The notes: generated from the sequence alone by a model not told the origin. Numbered from the stretch's first letter, positions 57,501 through 63,356 are shown. The stretch is 64,000 bases of DNA from Tridacna crocea (GCA_943736015.1 OX031058.1:22159001-22223000), one strand, 5' to 3'. Translations and numbers: made by a program.

Positions 57501-59361
57501 AGACAAAAATCGTAGAACTACTAGCCTATAGACACTACACATTGCCTGATAAGTTTCCCAATCGAAGACAACAAACAATCTATTCTCTATTTATCACGTC
57601 TTTGTTGGTTAAACGATTCAACGTTGCCTGTAGTTTTGAAGATTTGTCCGCTAGCGATTGACGGACTAATTCCGCCATTTTTTTTTTTCAAAATGGATGT
57701 TTTGAGAACGTTCGTTTGCGAGCGAGTGTCATGTTGCTATAGATATAGAACAAATATCTTATCAACGGGCAGGATATCAGATATCAGCCCGTTGCCCCGT
57801 CATATCTGCCCTCGCGTGACACTGATATTACACCATTTTCAGTGGAAAATGTTACTATTATTAGTAACAGAATGTAATAAATGTATTTATTCCAGATGTG
57901 TTTGATGATGGCTGATATGAAGGTAAATGCGAAGACCAGTCATAAAAATAGCATCGGAGCAGACAACTTTAGACTGACAGTACTTTCACAGGGGCGTTAA
58001 AAGTCGTGGTTGTGTGGTAAGGGGTCAACATCAAGTTCTGTTTACCCTTAACTACACAATCCCAAGTTAAAACCACCCTGAGCAACCTTTGAAAAGATTT
58101 GGAGAGGGATACCTTCAGTCTGAAAGTGTCTGTTTGGATGCTCTTTTTGTTACTGGTCTTTTGCAAAGAGCAGTCACAAAAATAGAATTGGAGCAGACCC
58201 TGTAGACTGAAGGTAGGAGAGGGAAAATGTTCCTAAACAACATAATTATTTCCTTTTTCCCACAAATTTTTTTTATTTTTTATTACTTTAGATATTTATC
58301 TTAAAGTACTATAAAACATCTTAGGCCGAATCTTCAAAATCTCAGGGCCGAAATTTCTCAATTGCAGGGCCGAATCTTCTCGAAATGTGCTGATCGGTCT
58401 TGGGCCGAATTACCTTCAGTCTGAAGGTGTCTGCTCCGATGCTATTTTTGTGACTGGTCTTCGCTAACACCTTCATATCAGCCATTCATTAAACGCTTAT
58501 GGAAAAAATACAGTTTTACCCGCATCTTTTCGAACGACTCAATGCGACAAAATTTCCAATGACAGCTAATAAAATGGGCATGGATCGTTAGATAAATGAT
58601 TAATCTTTAAGAGCACTAAAAATATGCTGCAAAATACCAATTAAATCAATGGGAATTTACCTTTTTTCTCAACATAAATAAATCCAGCTTAATTTGTAAA
58701 CAACTAACGTGGCGACTTCCGTTAGTCAGGATGCGCACTCAACGGAATCTGAATTTTGTAGTCTGGTTCCTTAACCCTATACAGTCAAGTTCGATCAAGG
58801 TGTGTTTGTTTACAGCAAAATTCGCAACTAAACCGTCCTGTACAGGCTGTAGCGTGTCAGAGATACTGCGATTTCTGCCGAGACATGCGCATTGAAAAGA
58901 TCACCATGTTTTGATTTCTGGTGAAGTACGTCAACAGTTATTTATGTTGAAAAGTACAGATTTGCACAAAGGTAAGAGTTGGATATTAACTAACACCAGT
59001 TTTTTTGTAAAGGTTAATCATTTATCTAACGATCCATGCCCATTTTATTTGTTGTCATTGGAAATTCTGTCTCATAGAGCCGTTCAAAAAGATGCGGGTA
59101 AAATCGTATTTTTTCCATAAGCGTTTAATGAATGGCTGATATGAAGGTGTTAGTGAAGACCAGTCACAACAATAGCATCGGAGCAGACACCTTCAGACTG
59201 AAGGTAGGGCCGAATCTTCTTGGGTCCGAATTTCCTGACGCGATTCCGAGACAAATTGAAGCTACTATCCATGATAAAAATACCTTCTGATTTGCTTTGA
59301 TGCCTGCAGATTTAGCTAATTTTCGTAATTCGGCATATTTTAAGTCTTTAAACTCCACCAT
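36472..59361 (-). CDS. NUSAP1: NUSAP1 (nucleolar and spindle-associated protein), nine coding exons
   Basis: NuSAP binds microtubules and chromatin and stabilises spindle fibres near chromosomes in mitosis; it is nuclear in interphase. Nine exons (listed separately) join without a phase conflict to 501 aa; the human protein is 441 aa. Visible: an N-terminal SAP DNA-binding domain (residues about 5-42) across exons 1-2, with [20 protein letters not shown] and then [11 protein letters not shown]; a long basic, Ser/Thr/Pro-rich linker (47-273); the conserved [20 protein letters not shown] (about 285-304); the TPFKFTGG patch (411-418); the family's hallmark [18 protein letters not shown] (437-454); and a basic tail [15 protein letters not shown]. 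The linker, rich in basic and Ser/Thr-Pro sites, is where importin binding and mitotic phosphorylation are known in vertebrates. Introns make up 93% of the 22.9-kb gene and are almost entirely transposon-derived. Confidence 0.93.
36679..36752 (-). mobile_element. TTAA MITE left-arm fragment
   Basis: TTTTTTAGATTGGTCCAAAC and CAAAGCATTTGCTGACGAC, then lost. Confidence 0.5.
36780..38118 (+). mobile_element. Helitron/HINE-like element, diverged, split by a TIR insertion
   Basis: Several ~145-bp units with the phrases CATGAGTACCAGACTGTG and ACAAATATTCTGAC, related to the array at 49126-52150 but well diverged. It ends GAGCATTCTGTGCTCAG and TTGAGCTAAAAA. The insert at 37490-38064 lies close to its 3' end. 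Confidence 0.7.
37490..38064. mobile_element. hAT-like TIR element with 6-bp TSD and transposase relic
   Basis: Ends CAGTGTTGTGCCTAGG and CCTAGGCACAACACTG form a perfect 16-bp TIR. Both flanks are TAGCAT (37484-37489 and 38065-38070). Near 37870 an ATG begins [19 protein letters not shown], and in a shifted frame [14 protein letters not shown] follows, resembling the start of hAT transposases with a TTF-type zinc finger. The rest of the coding region is missing, so it is an internally deleted derivative. Classic hAT elements duplicate 8 bp; 6 bp fits a variant group, with that attribution from memory. Confidence 0.8.
38382..38609 (+). mobile_element. piggyBac-like TTAA MITE in NUSAP1 intron 8
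   Basis: TTAACTGATAACACAAAATCC left, TTTGGTATAGGGATAA right. Hairpin perfect. Confidence 0.85.
38728..38920 (-). CDS. NUSAP1: NUSAP1 exon 8
   Basis: 193 nt, acceptor TTCTCACAG, donor GTTAGT. Holds the family hallmark [18 protein letters not shown] followed by [23 protein letters not shown] starts 33 bp upstream of its acceptor. Confidence 0.93.
38953..39410 (+). mobile_element. Subfamily A MITE split by a second A copy
   Basis: Outer pieces are 38953-39007 (TTAACCCATTACC to GAAAGAAGCCTTAA) and 39229-39410 (TTAAGAAAACATTGTGGG to GTTAGGGTTAA). Excising the insert and one TTAA restores an ordinary A copy. Confidence 0.92.
39004..39232 (+). mobile_element. Nested TTAA MITE, full length, same subfamily as host
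   Basis: 229 bp from TTAACCCATTACC to GGTAAAGAGTTAA. Target TTAA present on both sides within the outer copy. Confidence 0.93.
39550..39640. mobile_element. ATTGGCT-type hairpin MITE remnant
   Basis: TTTTAGCCAATCTGACATTG with TATTAGTGAATATGG. Only one hairpin arm is clear. Confidence 0.35.
39662..39890 (-). mobile_element. piggyBac-like TTAA MITE, subfamily A, full length
   Basis: 229 bp, ends TTAACTCTTTACCACAC and GTGTGGTAATGGGTTAA. The centre is GCTGGTTTCCAGC, one change from a perfect palindrome. Confidence 0.92.
40038..40266 (-). mobile_element. TTAA MITE, subfamily C, full length
   Basis: 229 bp, TTAACCCCTTACCCCATAAG to GTGGAGTAAAGGGTTAA, with the perfect centre TTGCTCGTCACGAGCAA. The best-preserved C copy. 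Confidence 0.92.
40738..40966 (+). mobile_element. piggyBac-like TTAA MITE, full length
   Basis: 229 bp. TTAACTCTTTACCACACAATC to TTTGGTAATAGGTTAA. Hairpin with single changes (AACATTGATGGAAATGGAG). Confidence 0.88.
41229..42939 (+). mobile_element. Type-2 Helitron-like element with ~154-bp tandem core
   Basis: Outer 12-bp inverted ends TATCCCCCGCCG (41229) and CGGCGGGGGATA (42928). The core holds about five units starting AACATGAAGCCCCC at roughly 41628, 41836, 41990, 42144 and 42300 (spacing near 154-157 bp). The 3' region has GATATTTGCCGGGACGG, a telomere-like insert, and the terminal hairpin CCGCCTACGGCGG. It is immediately followed by the next element. Confidence 0.7.
42717..42793. repeat. 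Degenerate telomere-like repeat inside a mobile element
   Basis: AACCCCACAAACTTAACCCC grading into CCCTAACCCTAACCCC. This is the C-rich strand of TTAGGG-like units, with ACCCTAA and ACCCCACAA variants, flanked on both sides by element sequence. Confidence 0.6.
42941..44123 (+). mobile_element. Helitron/HINE-like element with ~160-bp tandem core
   Basis: Starts CAAGAGGGCCACCTG. About five to six units share GTGCAAGTAGCCCCCATT, CATGTTTCTTGACGGATC and AAATCTGACCAGC. It ends TTGTGCTCAGGTGAGCTAAA. A 173-codon ORF at 43444-43965 is an accidental opening through the units. Confidence 0.72.
44155..44365 (-). CDS. NUSAP1: NUSAP1 exon 7
   Basis: 211 nt, acceptor TTCACTAAG, donor GTAAGG, phase 1 end. 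Basic linker with [18 protein letters not shown] and [19 protein letters not shown]. The 3' end of a Helitron-like element lies 31 bp inside the following intron. Confidence 0.88.
44465..44620. mobile_element. GATTAGCTAAACC hairpin MITE
   Basis: TCTGATTAGCTAAACCA is mirrored by TGGTTTAGCTAATCAAA. A diverged relative of the ATTGGCTAA type. Confidence 0.55.
44795..45023 (+). mobile_element. piggyBac-like TTAA MITE, full length
   Basis: 229 bp in NUSAP1 intron 6. The hairpin tip is GCTGGAATCCAGC, still palindromic despite two changes from the usual GTAAC. Confidence 0.9.
45425..45600 (-). repeat. tRNA-like SINE remnant
   Basis: Minus strand: TGATAATGAGGTAGAGCC (box A-like), then TTGAGTTTGATACCCAGG (box B-like) about 40 nt later. 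Confidence 0.35.
45785..45981 (-). CDS. NUSAP1: NUSAP1 exon 6
   Basis: 197 nt, acceptor TGTTCCCAG, donor GTGAAT. Encodes [19 protein letters not shown], then [19 protein letters not shown], matching the human region around MESIDQYIERKKKH. Confidence 0.9.
46071..46293 (+). mobile_element. piggyBac-like TTAA MITE, older copy
   Basis: CCATTACCACACAATATC start, GTCTGGTAAAGGATTA end, hairpin diverged (GCTTGTAACCAACATT). Confidence 0.75.
46386..46562 (-). mobile_element. TTAA MITE remnant abutting the 46564 copy
   Basis: TTTTAACTACCAAATGACAG to TTCAGGATCC. Hairpin badly eroded. It stops at the TTAA of the next copy, which may have inserted into it. Confidence 0.5.
46564..47027 (-). mobile_element. 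Subfamily A MITE split by a D element
   Basis: Outer pieces 46564-46773 (TTAACTCTTTACCATACAAC to CATTGTCTTTAA) and 46996-47027 (AAAAGTCAGGATTGTGTAG to GAGTTAA). Confidence 0.82.
46770..46999 (+). mobile_element. TTAA MITE, subfamily D, inserted in an A copy
   Basis: TTAACCCTTTACTCCATAG start, ATTGCTCGTAACGAGCAAT centre, GAGGTAAAGGGCTAA end with one mutated base. Second full D copy in the window. Confidence 0.87.
47587..47814 (-). mobile_element. TTAA MITE, subfamily B, full length
   Basis: TTAACCCTTTACCAAACGAC to GTTTGGGAAAGGGTTAA. Perfect TTGCTCGTTACGAGCAA hairpin. Shares its right TTAA with the next element. Confidence 0.9.
47811..48009 (+). mobile_element. TTAA MITE, subfamily A, missing left hairpin arm
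   Basis: TTAACCCTTTACCAACCAATC then, after AGATAGAAGG, directly TAGCCAACATTTTCTCC. The left arm of the palindrome is deleted. Confidence 0.75.
48135..48233 (-). CDS. NUSAP1: NUSAP1 exon 5
   Basis: 99 nt encoding [20 protein letters not shown] and [12 protein letters not shown]. Acceptor AACTTTAG and donor GTCTTG are both weak. They are chosen because an earlier acceptor (TTGTAG) would create a stop codon at the exon 4 junction and no other donor keeps the phase. Confidence 0.75.
48391..48629 (-). mobile_element. TTAA MITE, degraded, in NUSAP1 intron 4
   Basis: TTAACCAGATGGCAAAATTT left, GTTCAGTAAAGGTTTAA right. A poly-T run sits in the left arm and the hairpin is largely intact. Confidence 0.75.
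48905..49110 (-). mobile_element. TTAA MITE, degraded
   Basis: TTAACTCTTTACCAGCCC left. Hairpin GATGCTGGCTGCCAGCATT. The right end dissolves after an A-run. Confidence 0.65.
49910..50701 (+). repeat. Homogenised 145-bp tandem array
   Basis: Five and a half near-identical units with a 145-bp period. Because 145 is not a multiple of three, each unit opens the same 71-codon frame in a rotating register, giving repeated but spurious ORFs. Confidence 0.9.
50702..51835. mobile_element. TIR element with CAGGGTTCTCC ends and 5-bp TSD
   Basis: Ends CAGGGTTCTCCCTAGG and TCAAAGGAGAACCCTG share an 11-bp terminal inverted repeat (CAGGGTTCTCC). ATCAT flanks both sides (50697-50701 and 51836-51840), and the 145-bp unit resumes exactly across the insert. 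1134 bp with no transposase ORF recognised. CAG(G)G ends suggest a hAT-related non-autonomous element. Confidence 0.85.
51212..51248. repeat. C-run and (AC)n microsatellite
   Basis: A run of C followed by about eleven CA dinucleotides, inside the TIR element. Confidence 0.9.
52151..52258 (-). mobile_element. TTAA MITE, right half
   Basis: GGGGAAGGAGAAAATTCTGG to GGACTGCATGGTTAG. It begins at the Helitron-like 3' end, so the latter may have inserted beside it. Confidence 0.55.
52278..52518 (-). CDS. NUSAP1: NUSAP1 exon 4
   Basis: 241 nt. Starts [19 protein letters not shown], a probable nuclear localisation signal, and ends [10 protein letters not shown] in phase 1 before GTATGT. The acceptor TTTAAAG is atypical but follows a good pyrimidine tract. 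Confidence 0.83.
52625..53300. mobile_element. Decayed TTAA MITE remnants in NUSAP1 intron 3
   Basis: CTCTTAACCAAATGAG (52634) and AATTCTTTACCAGACC (52938) begin two eroded copies. Hairpins are hardly visible. Confidence 0.35.
53808..54149 (-). CDS. NUSAP1: NUSAP1 exon 3
   Basis: 342 nt, acceptor TTTTTCAG, donor GTAAGC. Encodes a 114-residue low-complexity basic linker with [23 protein letters not shown] and [14 protein letters not shown]. No folded domain. Confidence 0.85.
54513..54572 (-). CDS. NUSAP1: NUSAP1 exon 2
   Basis: 60 nt, acceptor ATATTTCAG, donor GTATGA, phase 0 on both sides. [20 protein letters not shown] completes the second SAP helix and aligns without a gap to the human segment. 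Confidence 0.87.
54663..54996. mobile_element. GACGTCATTC / GGCGCAATGA palindromic element, copy 2
   Basis: Same left half as 17917-18080 (GTAGAGTGACGTCATTC, TTTGAACTTGTTTTCC). The right foldback runs from about 54829 to 54996 with the centre GGGCTATCGCCCTC and stem GTGAGGCGCAATGAATAAACC. Confidence 0.78.
55163..55600. repeat. Phrase-repeat palindrome built on GGCCGAATTTTCT
   Basis: The left part repeats GGCCGAAT/CGCCGAAT/GGTCTGAAT with TTTTCT. The right part repeats the inverse, AGAAGATTCGGCCC and AAGATTCAGACCC. ORFs on both strands (115 and 84 codons) reflect the phrase periodicity. Confidence 0.55.
55658..55890 (+). mobile_element. piggyBac-like TTAA MITE, full length
   Basis: The left TTAA has become GTAA; the right TTAA is intact. 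Small insertion in the right arm (CAAATTTATGCTTGC). Confidence 0.85.
57003..57147. repeat. Near-perfect 145-bp palindrome
   Basis: GAGGTTATTACACGGCTGAT at the left, ATTAGCCGTGTAATAACCTC at the right. The stem continues through GGGCCxxAGAGTGATATCGG and the centre GAGGGCTTTAGCCCGAGG. Confidence 0.88.
57149..57880. mobile_element. TIR-bounded segment TTATTACATTC ... GAATGTAATAA
   Basis: 11-bp perfect inverted ends at 57149 and 57870. It abuts the 145-bp palindrome and may be part of the same insert. No coding frame recognised and the duplication was not resolved. Confidence 0.5.
58041..58275 (+). mobile_element. TTAA MITE, degraded, split by a 106-bp mini-element
   Basis: CCCTTAACTACACAATCCC left, then at GATTTGGAGAGGGA the 106-bp element intervenes, then AAAATGTTCC and TTTCCTTTTTCCCAC. 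Confidence 0.6.
58110..58215. mobile_element. 106-bp mini-element of the Mutator-like family
   Basis: TACCTTCAGTCTGAAAG at the left, TAGACTGAAGGTA at the right, and little more than two TIR pieces between. Perfect 9-bp flanks GGAGAGGGA at 58101-58109 and 58216-58224. Confidence 0.9.
58307..58410. repeat. Phrase repeat GGGCCGAATCTTC, target of the 58411 element
   Basis: Four reiterations of (G)GGCCGAA with T-rich spacers. The phrase resumes after the inserted element at 59207 (GGGCCGAATCTTCTTGGG). Related to 55163-55600. Confidence 0.55.
58411..59206. mobile_element. Mutator-like long-TIR element, copy 2
   Basis: 796 bp. Starts TACCTTCAGTCTGAAGG, ends CCTTCAGACTGAAGGTA. The two ends are inverted copies over about 230 bp, with indels. 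Flanked by perfect 9-bp GGGCCGAAT (58402-58410 and 59207-59215). Long TIRs with a 9-bp TSD are typical of Mutator/MULE transposons. No transposase is present. Confidence 0.92.
59284..59361 (-). CDS. NUSAP1: NUSAP1 exon 1
   Basis: ATG at 59361. 26 codons encode [17 protein letters not shown] and SAGIKANQK, the first half of the SAP domain. Donor GTATTT, phase 0. A Mutator-like element lies 77 bp into intron 1. Confidence 0.9.
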
Positions 59362-59980
59362 CTTCGCTTTTGTTCATTTAAAAATTCTAGTTCTTTGGTA
59401 GTCTACTGTTATCAACTGCAGCCATTGAATGTCAACTTCCGGATATTTCAAACTTAGCTCCAACTGTTTCTGGGCTTTTGATTGGTCAACAATAAGAGCA
59501 CGAGAGTTACTTCCCATTTCAAAACATAGACCTGTCAAATGGCACGATAAGAAAATGAACTGTGAGACTCCACACAAATCTGTATTTAAATTAATACAGG
59601 CCTATTGACATGTGTAAAAACTGAGATTCAGGAATTTTTGTGTGTTTTTCATTCAAGATCATACTATCGTGTACTCTAATTGTCGTTGTATACAGTACTA
59701 TAGGGATCTGTGATCAACTTTCAAAAACCACCTTTACAGTAGTAATCCAGACGTGTTGTCACTGTTGATAAGGCATTACCTGATAATGCTACTGTAAGTT
59801 ATAGCTTTGAAACCACTTCATTGTTGATACAGTAGACACCTTACCACAATCAAGAGAAGCTAGATAGGAAAGGCAATAACTAGATCTACTAGTGTATGTG
59901 ATAAGTTTTCTGTGAACTTTGGATAACAGCAGTACTCTACTGAGGAGTGTATTAAACATGAAACTTTCTGATATTTGAAA
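59362..59980. promoter_or_regulatory. Divergent promoter region of NUSAP1 and the SMP-domain gene
   Basis: 619 bp between two start codons pointing outwards. No recognisable transposon copy, in contrast to nearly all flanking DNA, which suggests constraint. No TATA box or CpG cluster could be assigned with confidence. Confidence 0.5.
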
Positions 59981-60270
59981 ATGGCTTTAAAGGATCCCAA
60001 TAACCAACCTCCAAAATCCATGCTTGTTCATATGCTTGGATTGTACTTGATAGTAGCTCTGATGCTTGCAATCTCATGGATTCTCGGAACCTTTTCATTC
60101 TCTTTCTTGTGGGTTTTTTCAATTATTTTTGGATTATTCGGCTTCTGGATTACCCATCTCAAAAGTACTTTCAACAGAATCATTGAGAGTCACAAGACAT
60201 ACTTTCTGCGAAAGAAGGCACTGAGGCAGGAGGAGACAGCAGAATGGCTCAATTTCATCGTCAACAGATG
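59981..60270 (+). CDS. SMP/C2-domain membrane-tethering protein (E-Syt-like), first coding exon
   Basis: ATG at 59981 gives MALKDPNNQPPKSMLV. An upstream in-frame TTG at 59975 is not used as the start. Two adjacent hydrophobic stretches (residues about 18-38 and 41-61) form a probable membrane hairpin. A basic helix and the phrase ETAEWLNFIVNRW (about 84-96) follow. A hydrophobic hairpin followed by xAEWLN marks the beginning of the SMP lipid-transfer domain in extended synaptotagmins and related ER contact-site proteins. The donor GTAGGT follows at 60271 in phase 2, and TGG is preserved whichever GT is used. Later exons (SMP barrel, C2 domains) are not in the remaining 3.7 kb. The exact family member is uncertain. 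Confidence 0.65.
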
Positions 60271-60344
60271 GTAGGTAATACACTGGAGTGTACTTGTAAT
60301 CCCTAAGCCCTTGTCACAATGACAGTTATTTTTGTGAGTTATTA

Positions 60345-60400
60345 AGACATGTAGAACAATGTAGCTCAGTTGGTAAGGTGCTGGGCAAGTCTCAATACGT
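60345..60400 (+). repeat. tRNA-like 5' half (box A)
   Basis: TGTAGCTCAGTTGGTAAGG followed by GTGCTGGGCAAG. A good box A and D-arm, but no matching 3' half, so a SINE head rather than a tRNA gene. Confidence 0.45.
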
Positions 60401-60569
60401 TAAGATGATTTCTTCATATTTGGACATTTATTGTGCACCATACTGTCTCAAGTCCATCATGAATTTTCCTGTAGCAAAGATAAAGCTGCCTCTCTGTGTC
60501 GTCAGTTTAATCTGTATTGCAGCGAAATGCAATTAAATTCAAGTAACTAACATGACCAAAGACAAATTA

Positions 60570-60798
60570 TTAACTCTTTACCACACAACAAAATCTTAGA
60601 CTGGTTCAAATTGAAAGCACTTGCAGACGACATATTAATGGTGACTGAAAAATTGAAATTTGTTCTGGGAAGGGTAGAAAACACTGTGGGAAAAGGATAA
60701 AATGCTGGTTACCAGCATTTTCTCCTTTTTGTACAGTGTTTTTAAAAGGCTTCTTTCTCAGGGGTGTCAAAAGGAGGGATTGTGTGGTAATGGGATAA
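60570..60798 (-). mobile_element. piggyBac-like TTAA MITE, full length
   Basis: 229 bp in intron 1 of the SMP gene. The right end is GGTAATGGGATAA, one change in TTAA. Confidence 0.87.
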
Positions 60799-61029
60799 AC
60801 CTTTCATTAGCTGAAAAGCTTGTAGAATTCGTTTATAACAAGTAAATCTCAGCAAAAACGCTGACGAAATTTATCGTGTGTGGTAGCCATTTTGAGTGTT
60901 TTGGGGAATGTAATGGTAAACAACTCGAGTAACAGATAAAATGCATGGTTTTCTCTTATGTTCAGCATCTAAATTGAAAATATTTGTATTTCAAACAAAG
61001 GATTTGTGATTAGTGGTTTTTCTTTGCCA

Positions 61030-61089
61030 TGTGGTAAAGGGTTAACCAGTGGAGATTTGATTCAATCTCCACTAGTTAACCCTTTAGCA
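61030..61089. repeat. Hairpin formed by two facing MITE ends
   Basis: GTGGTAAAGGGTTAACCAG and TGGAGATT pair with AATCTCCA and CTAGTTAACCCTTTAGCAC around TGATTC. The stem includes both terminal repeats and the short DNA between them. Confidence 0.65.
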
Positions 61090-61304
61090 CAAGGCAAAAT
61101 TTTAGACCTATCCAAATTGAAAGCATTTGCAGACGACTATCTCATAGTGGCTACAATGATGCAATTTTTCTTTGATAGGGTAGAAAAATTTGTGGGAAAA
61201 GGAAAAAAATGCTGGTTACCAATATTTTCTTCTTTTTCCACAATGTTTTGAAAAGGCCTTCTCCTCAGAGTCGTTAAAAGGCATCATTGTGTAGTAAAGG
61301 GTTT
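61076..61304 (-). mobile_element. piggyBac-like TTAA MITE, full length
   Basis: TTAACCCTTTAGCACAAGGC left, GTGTAGTAAAGGGTTT right. Hairpin slightly diverged (AATGCTGGTTACCAATATT). Confidence 0.82.
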
Positions 61305-61591
61305 ACTCTTTAACATGAAGAAAGAAGTCTTAAATAAGATTAATCCAATTGGAAAGCATTTGCAGACAACAAATTTCCATGTGGCTGCAATAACAAGAAT
61401 AGTCTTAAGACGGGTAGAAAAGTTAAACATTGTAAGATTCGGAGAATATGCTGGTATCAGCATTTTCTCCTTTACCCACAATGTTTTCTTCCTTTCTCAA
61501 ACCAAATTTTAATTTTTGAGTCACATTTATCTTGTCTGCAAATGCTTTCAATTTGGGCCAGTCTATCATTTTGTCGTTTGGGAAGAGTTAA
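61302..61591. mobile_element. Mosaic TTAA MITE with arms of two orientations
   Basis: The left part holds the TTGCAGACAACAAATTTCC arm and the right part the inverse CTTGTCTGCAAATGCTTTC arm. So both halves carry the same-type arm in inverted order around the hairpin, as if two copies had recombined. Confidence 0.6.
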
Positions 61592-61745
61592 TTCTTTACC
61601 AAGCGACAAAATTTTTAACAGGTCCAAACTGAAAGTATTTGCAGACAACAAAATACATGTATATGTAACTCAAAAATTGAAATGTGTTTTGGAAAGGCCA
61701 AAGGGTAGAAAACATTGTGGGCTACAAGCATTTTCCCCTTTCATT
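61588..61745 (-). mobile_element. TTAA MITE, truncated at the hairpin
   Basis: TTAATTCTTTACCAAGCGAC to AAACATTGTGGGCTACAAGC. The left hairpin arm and the right end are missing. Confidence 0.65.
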
Positions 61746-62254
61746 GACAAAGAAATTTTATTTATTTGTTTGTGAATACCCAAAAAAGTTTAGAAGTGAA
61801 GTAACCAATTCTGCAAAAAAGACATGTCAGATGTAAAAATATCTACTGACTAGGCAATCTTAAAAATATCTACTGACTAAGCAATCTTGTGTTGCTTTTG
61901 AAGTAATTCATGTTTACCTAAAGGAACATTCTACATGAATTATTGCATGATAAATGCATACATTCAAAACAGTGTTGGCGAAAGGAGAAATAGCTAACCT
62001 TGAGTAACATCTCAATTTGCCTTATGACTTTCAGATTGCTATAATGTACAGGCACACCTCTATCAGTCTTTGTTCAGTTACTCATTTGCAGCTAAAAAAA
62101 TGAAATGATTTTTTAGATAAAAATTACTGCACTTTTTGGGTTGTTCACAGTCTGGGTCAGTGTAGAATAAGGATCTATAGCGTATTTTGAAGAGCGAACT
62201 AGAATTTCTGCCAGAACTTTGTACAGTATTATTTCCAGGCCACTGGCTGGTATC
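61746..62254. other. No gene recognised
   Basis: Contains a local direct repeat, AAAAATATCTACTGACTA, at about 61836 and 61862. Confidence 0.45.
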
Positions 62255-62496
62255 TGAACTCTTTACTACATGATCCTGGCTTCAACAACCCTGAGAAAAA
62301 AGTCTATAGACAACATTGTGGGAAAAGGACAAAATGCTCAGTAAGCAGCATTTTCTTGAATTTCTCTTTTTCCAATATTTTCTACCCTATCGAAGTCAGA
62401 AACCATCATAGTAACAAGATTTAATTAATTTTGTTGTCTGCAGATGCTTTCAATTTTGTCCAGTCCAAAAATCTGTTGTTTGGTAAAAAGAGTTAA
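62255..62496 (+). mobile_element. TTAA MITE, older copy
   Basis: CTCTTTACTACATGATCC left, TTGTTTGGTAAAAAGAGTTAA right. The hairpin has an insertion (TCTTGAATTTCTC) in its right arm. Confidence 0.72.
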
Positions 62497-62583
62497 AGGT
62501 TGCTATAACAAGGATAAATTTTAGGCAGGAATGAATCTGTTCAGATTACAGTTCCTTGACAAAAGCTTTGCTGAGCCAGTGAT

Positions 62584-62814
62584 TTAACTCTTTACCACAC
62601 TACAAAAATATAGACTTGTCCAAATTGAAAGCATTCGCAGACGACAAAATAAATGTGACTCAGAAATTGAAACTTGATTTTCGAAGCAAGGAAACATTGA
62701 GGGAAAAGGAGAAAATGCTGGTTATCAGCATTTTCTCCTTTTCCCACATTGTTTCAAAAGGCTTCTTTTCCCAGGTTTGTTAAAACCATGAAGGATTGTT
62801 TGGTAAAGAGTTAA
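62584..62814 (-). mobile_element. piggyBac-like TTAA MITE, full length
   Basis: TTAACTCTTTACCACACTAC to GTTTGGTAAAGAGTTAA. The centre is GCTGGTTATCAGC. Confidence 0.88.
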
Positions 62815-63101
62815 ATTTGTGACTGATTATTCAAGTACTAGTTACAAGTACATTATTGACTGAACCACGTTATTGACTGAACCACGGGACCTATGCATTA
62901 TTTACAGAAGTAACGATCTTTGAAAACATTGTGGAAAAAAAGGCATTTTTTGTTTTAGACATGTATACCAATAATTATTTGTACTTGAGTATTATACAAA
63001 AGAGGAGTATTTGATGAATAAGATACTGTCTCTGCAGAACAATATAGTTCAAAGGCGACTTTTTCCTTATTCCTCAACTTATCATCTCCTTTTTTTACCA
63101 A

Positions 63102-63324
63102 TGAACCCATTACCACACAATCCCTACTTTTGATGCCCCAGAGAAAGAAGCCTTTAGAAAACACTGTGGAAAAAGGAGAAAATGCTGGTAACCAGATGTT
63201 TCTCCTTTTCCCACAATGTTTTCTACCCTTGACAAAACAAATTTCAACTTTTCACTTTTATTTTGTAGTCTGCAAATGCTTTCAATTTCGAAAAACAAAA
63301 TTTTGTCATTTGGTAATGAGTTAA
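63102..63324 (+). mobile_element. piggyBac-like TTAA MITE, near full length
   Basis: The left TTAA has become TGAA; the right is GGTAATGAGTTAA. Right hairpin arm altered (AACCAGATGTTTCTCC). Confidence 0.85.
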
Positions 63325-63356
63325 TTGGTATGTCTGAAATGATAATGATTGTATTG

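Larger units (their letters stand above)
56320..57982. mobile_element. Mutator-like long-TIR element, copy 1, with nested insert
   Basis: Starts TGCCTTCAGTCTGAAGG and GTGTCTGCTCCGATGC. Ends with the inverse, GCATCGGAGCAGACAAC and AGACTGACAGTA. Flanked by CTTTTACAG (56311-56319) and CTTTCACAG (57983-57991), a 9-bp duplication with one change. Internally inverted relative to the copy at 58411. An insert of about 0.9 kb (about 57000-57886) interrupts its right TIR. Confidence 0.85.
56148..58028 (-). mobile_element. TTAA MITE split by a Mutator-like element
   Basis: The left portion 56148-56319 includes the hairpin and stops at CTTCTTTTACAG. The right portion resumes at 57983 with CTTTCACAGGGGCG and ends GTGTGGTAAGGGGTCAA. 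Together they read as one ordinary copy. Confidence 0.82.

Noticed and set aside
54573-59283. Suspected missing NUSAP1 exon between exons 1 and 2
   Set aside because: The phases match, and the joined [16 protein letters not shown] aligns without a gap to the vertebrate SAP domain, so no exon is missing.
59975-59980. In-frame TTG as start of the SMP-domain gene
   Set aside because: A standard ATG follows two codons later and animal nuclear genes rarely use TTG.
60345-60400. Functional tRNA gene
   Set aside because: Only the 5' half is recognisable; no T-arm or acceptor closure follows.
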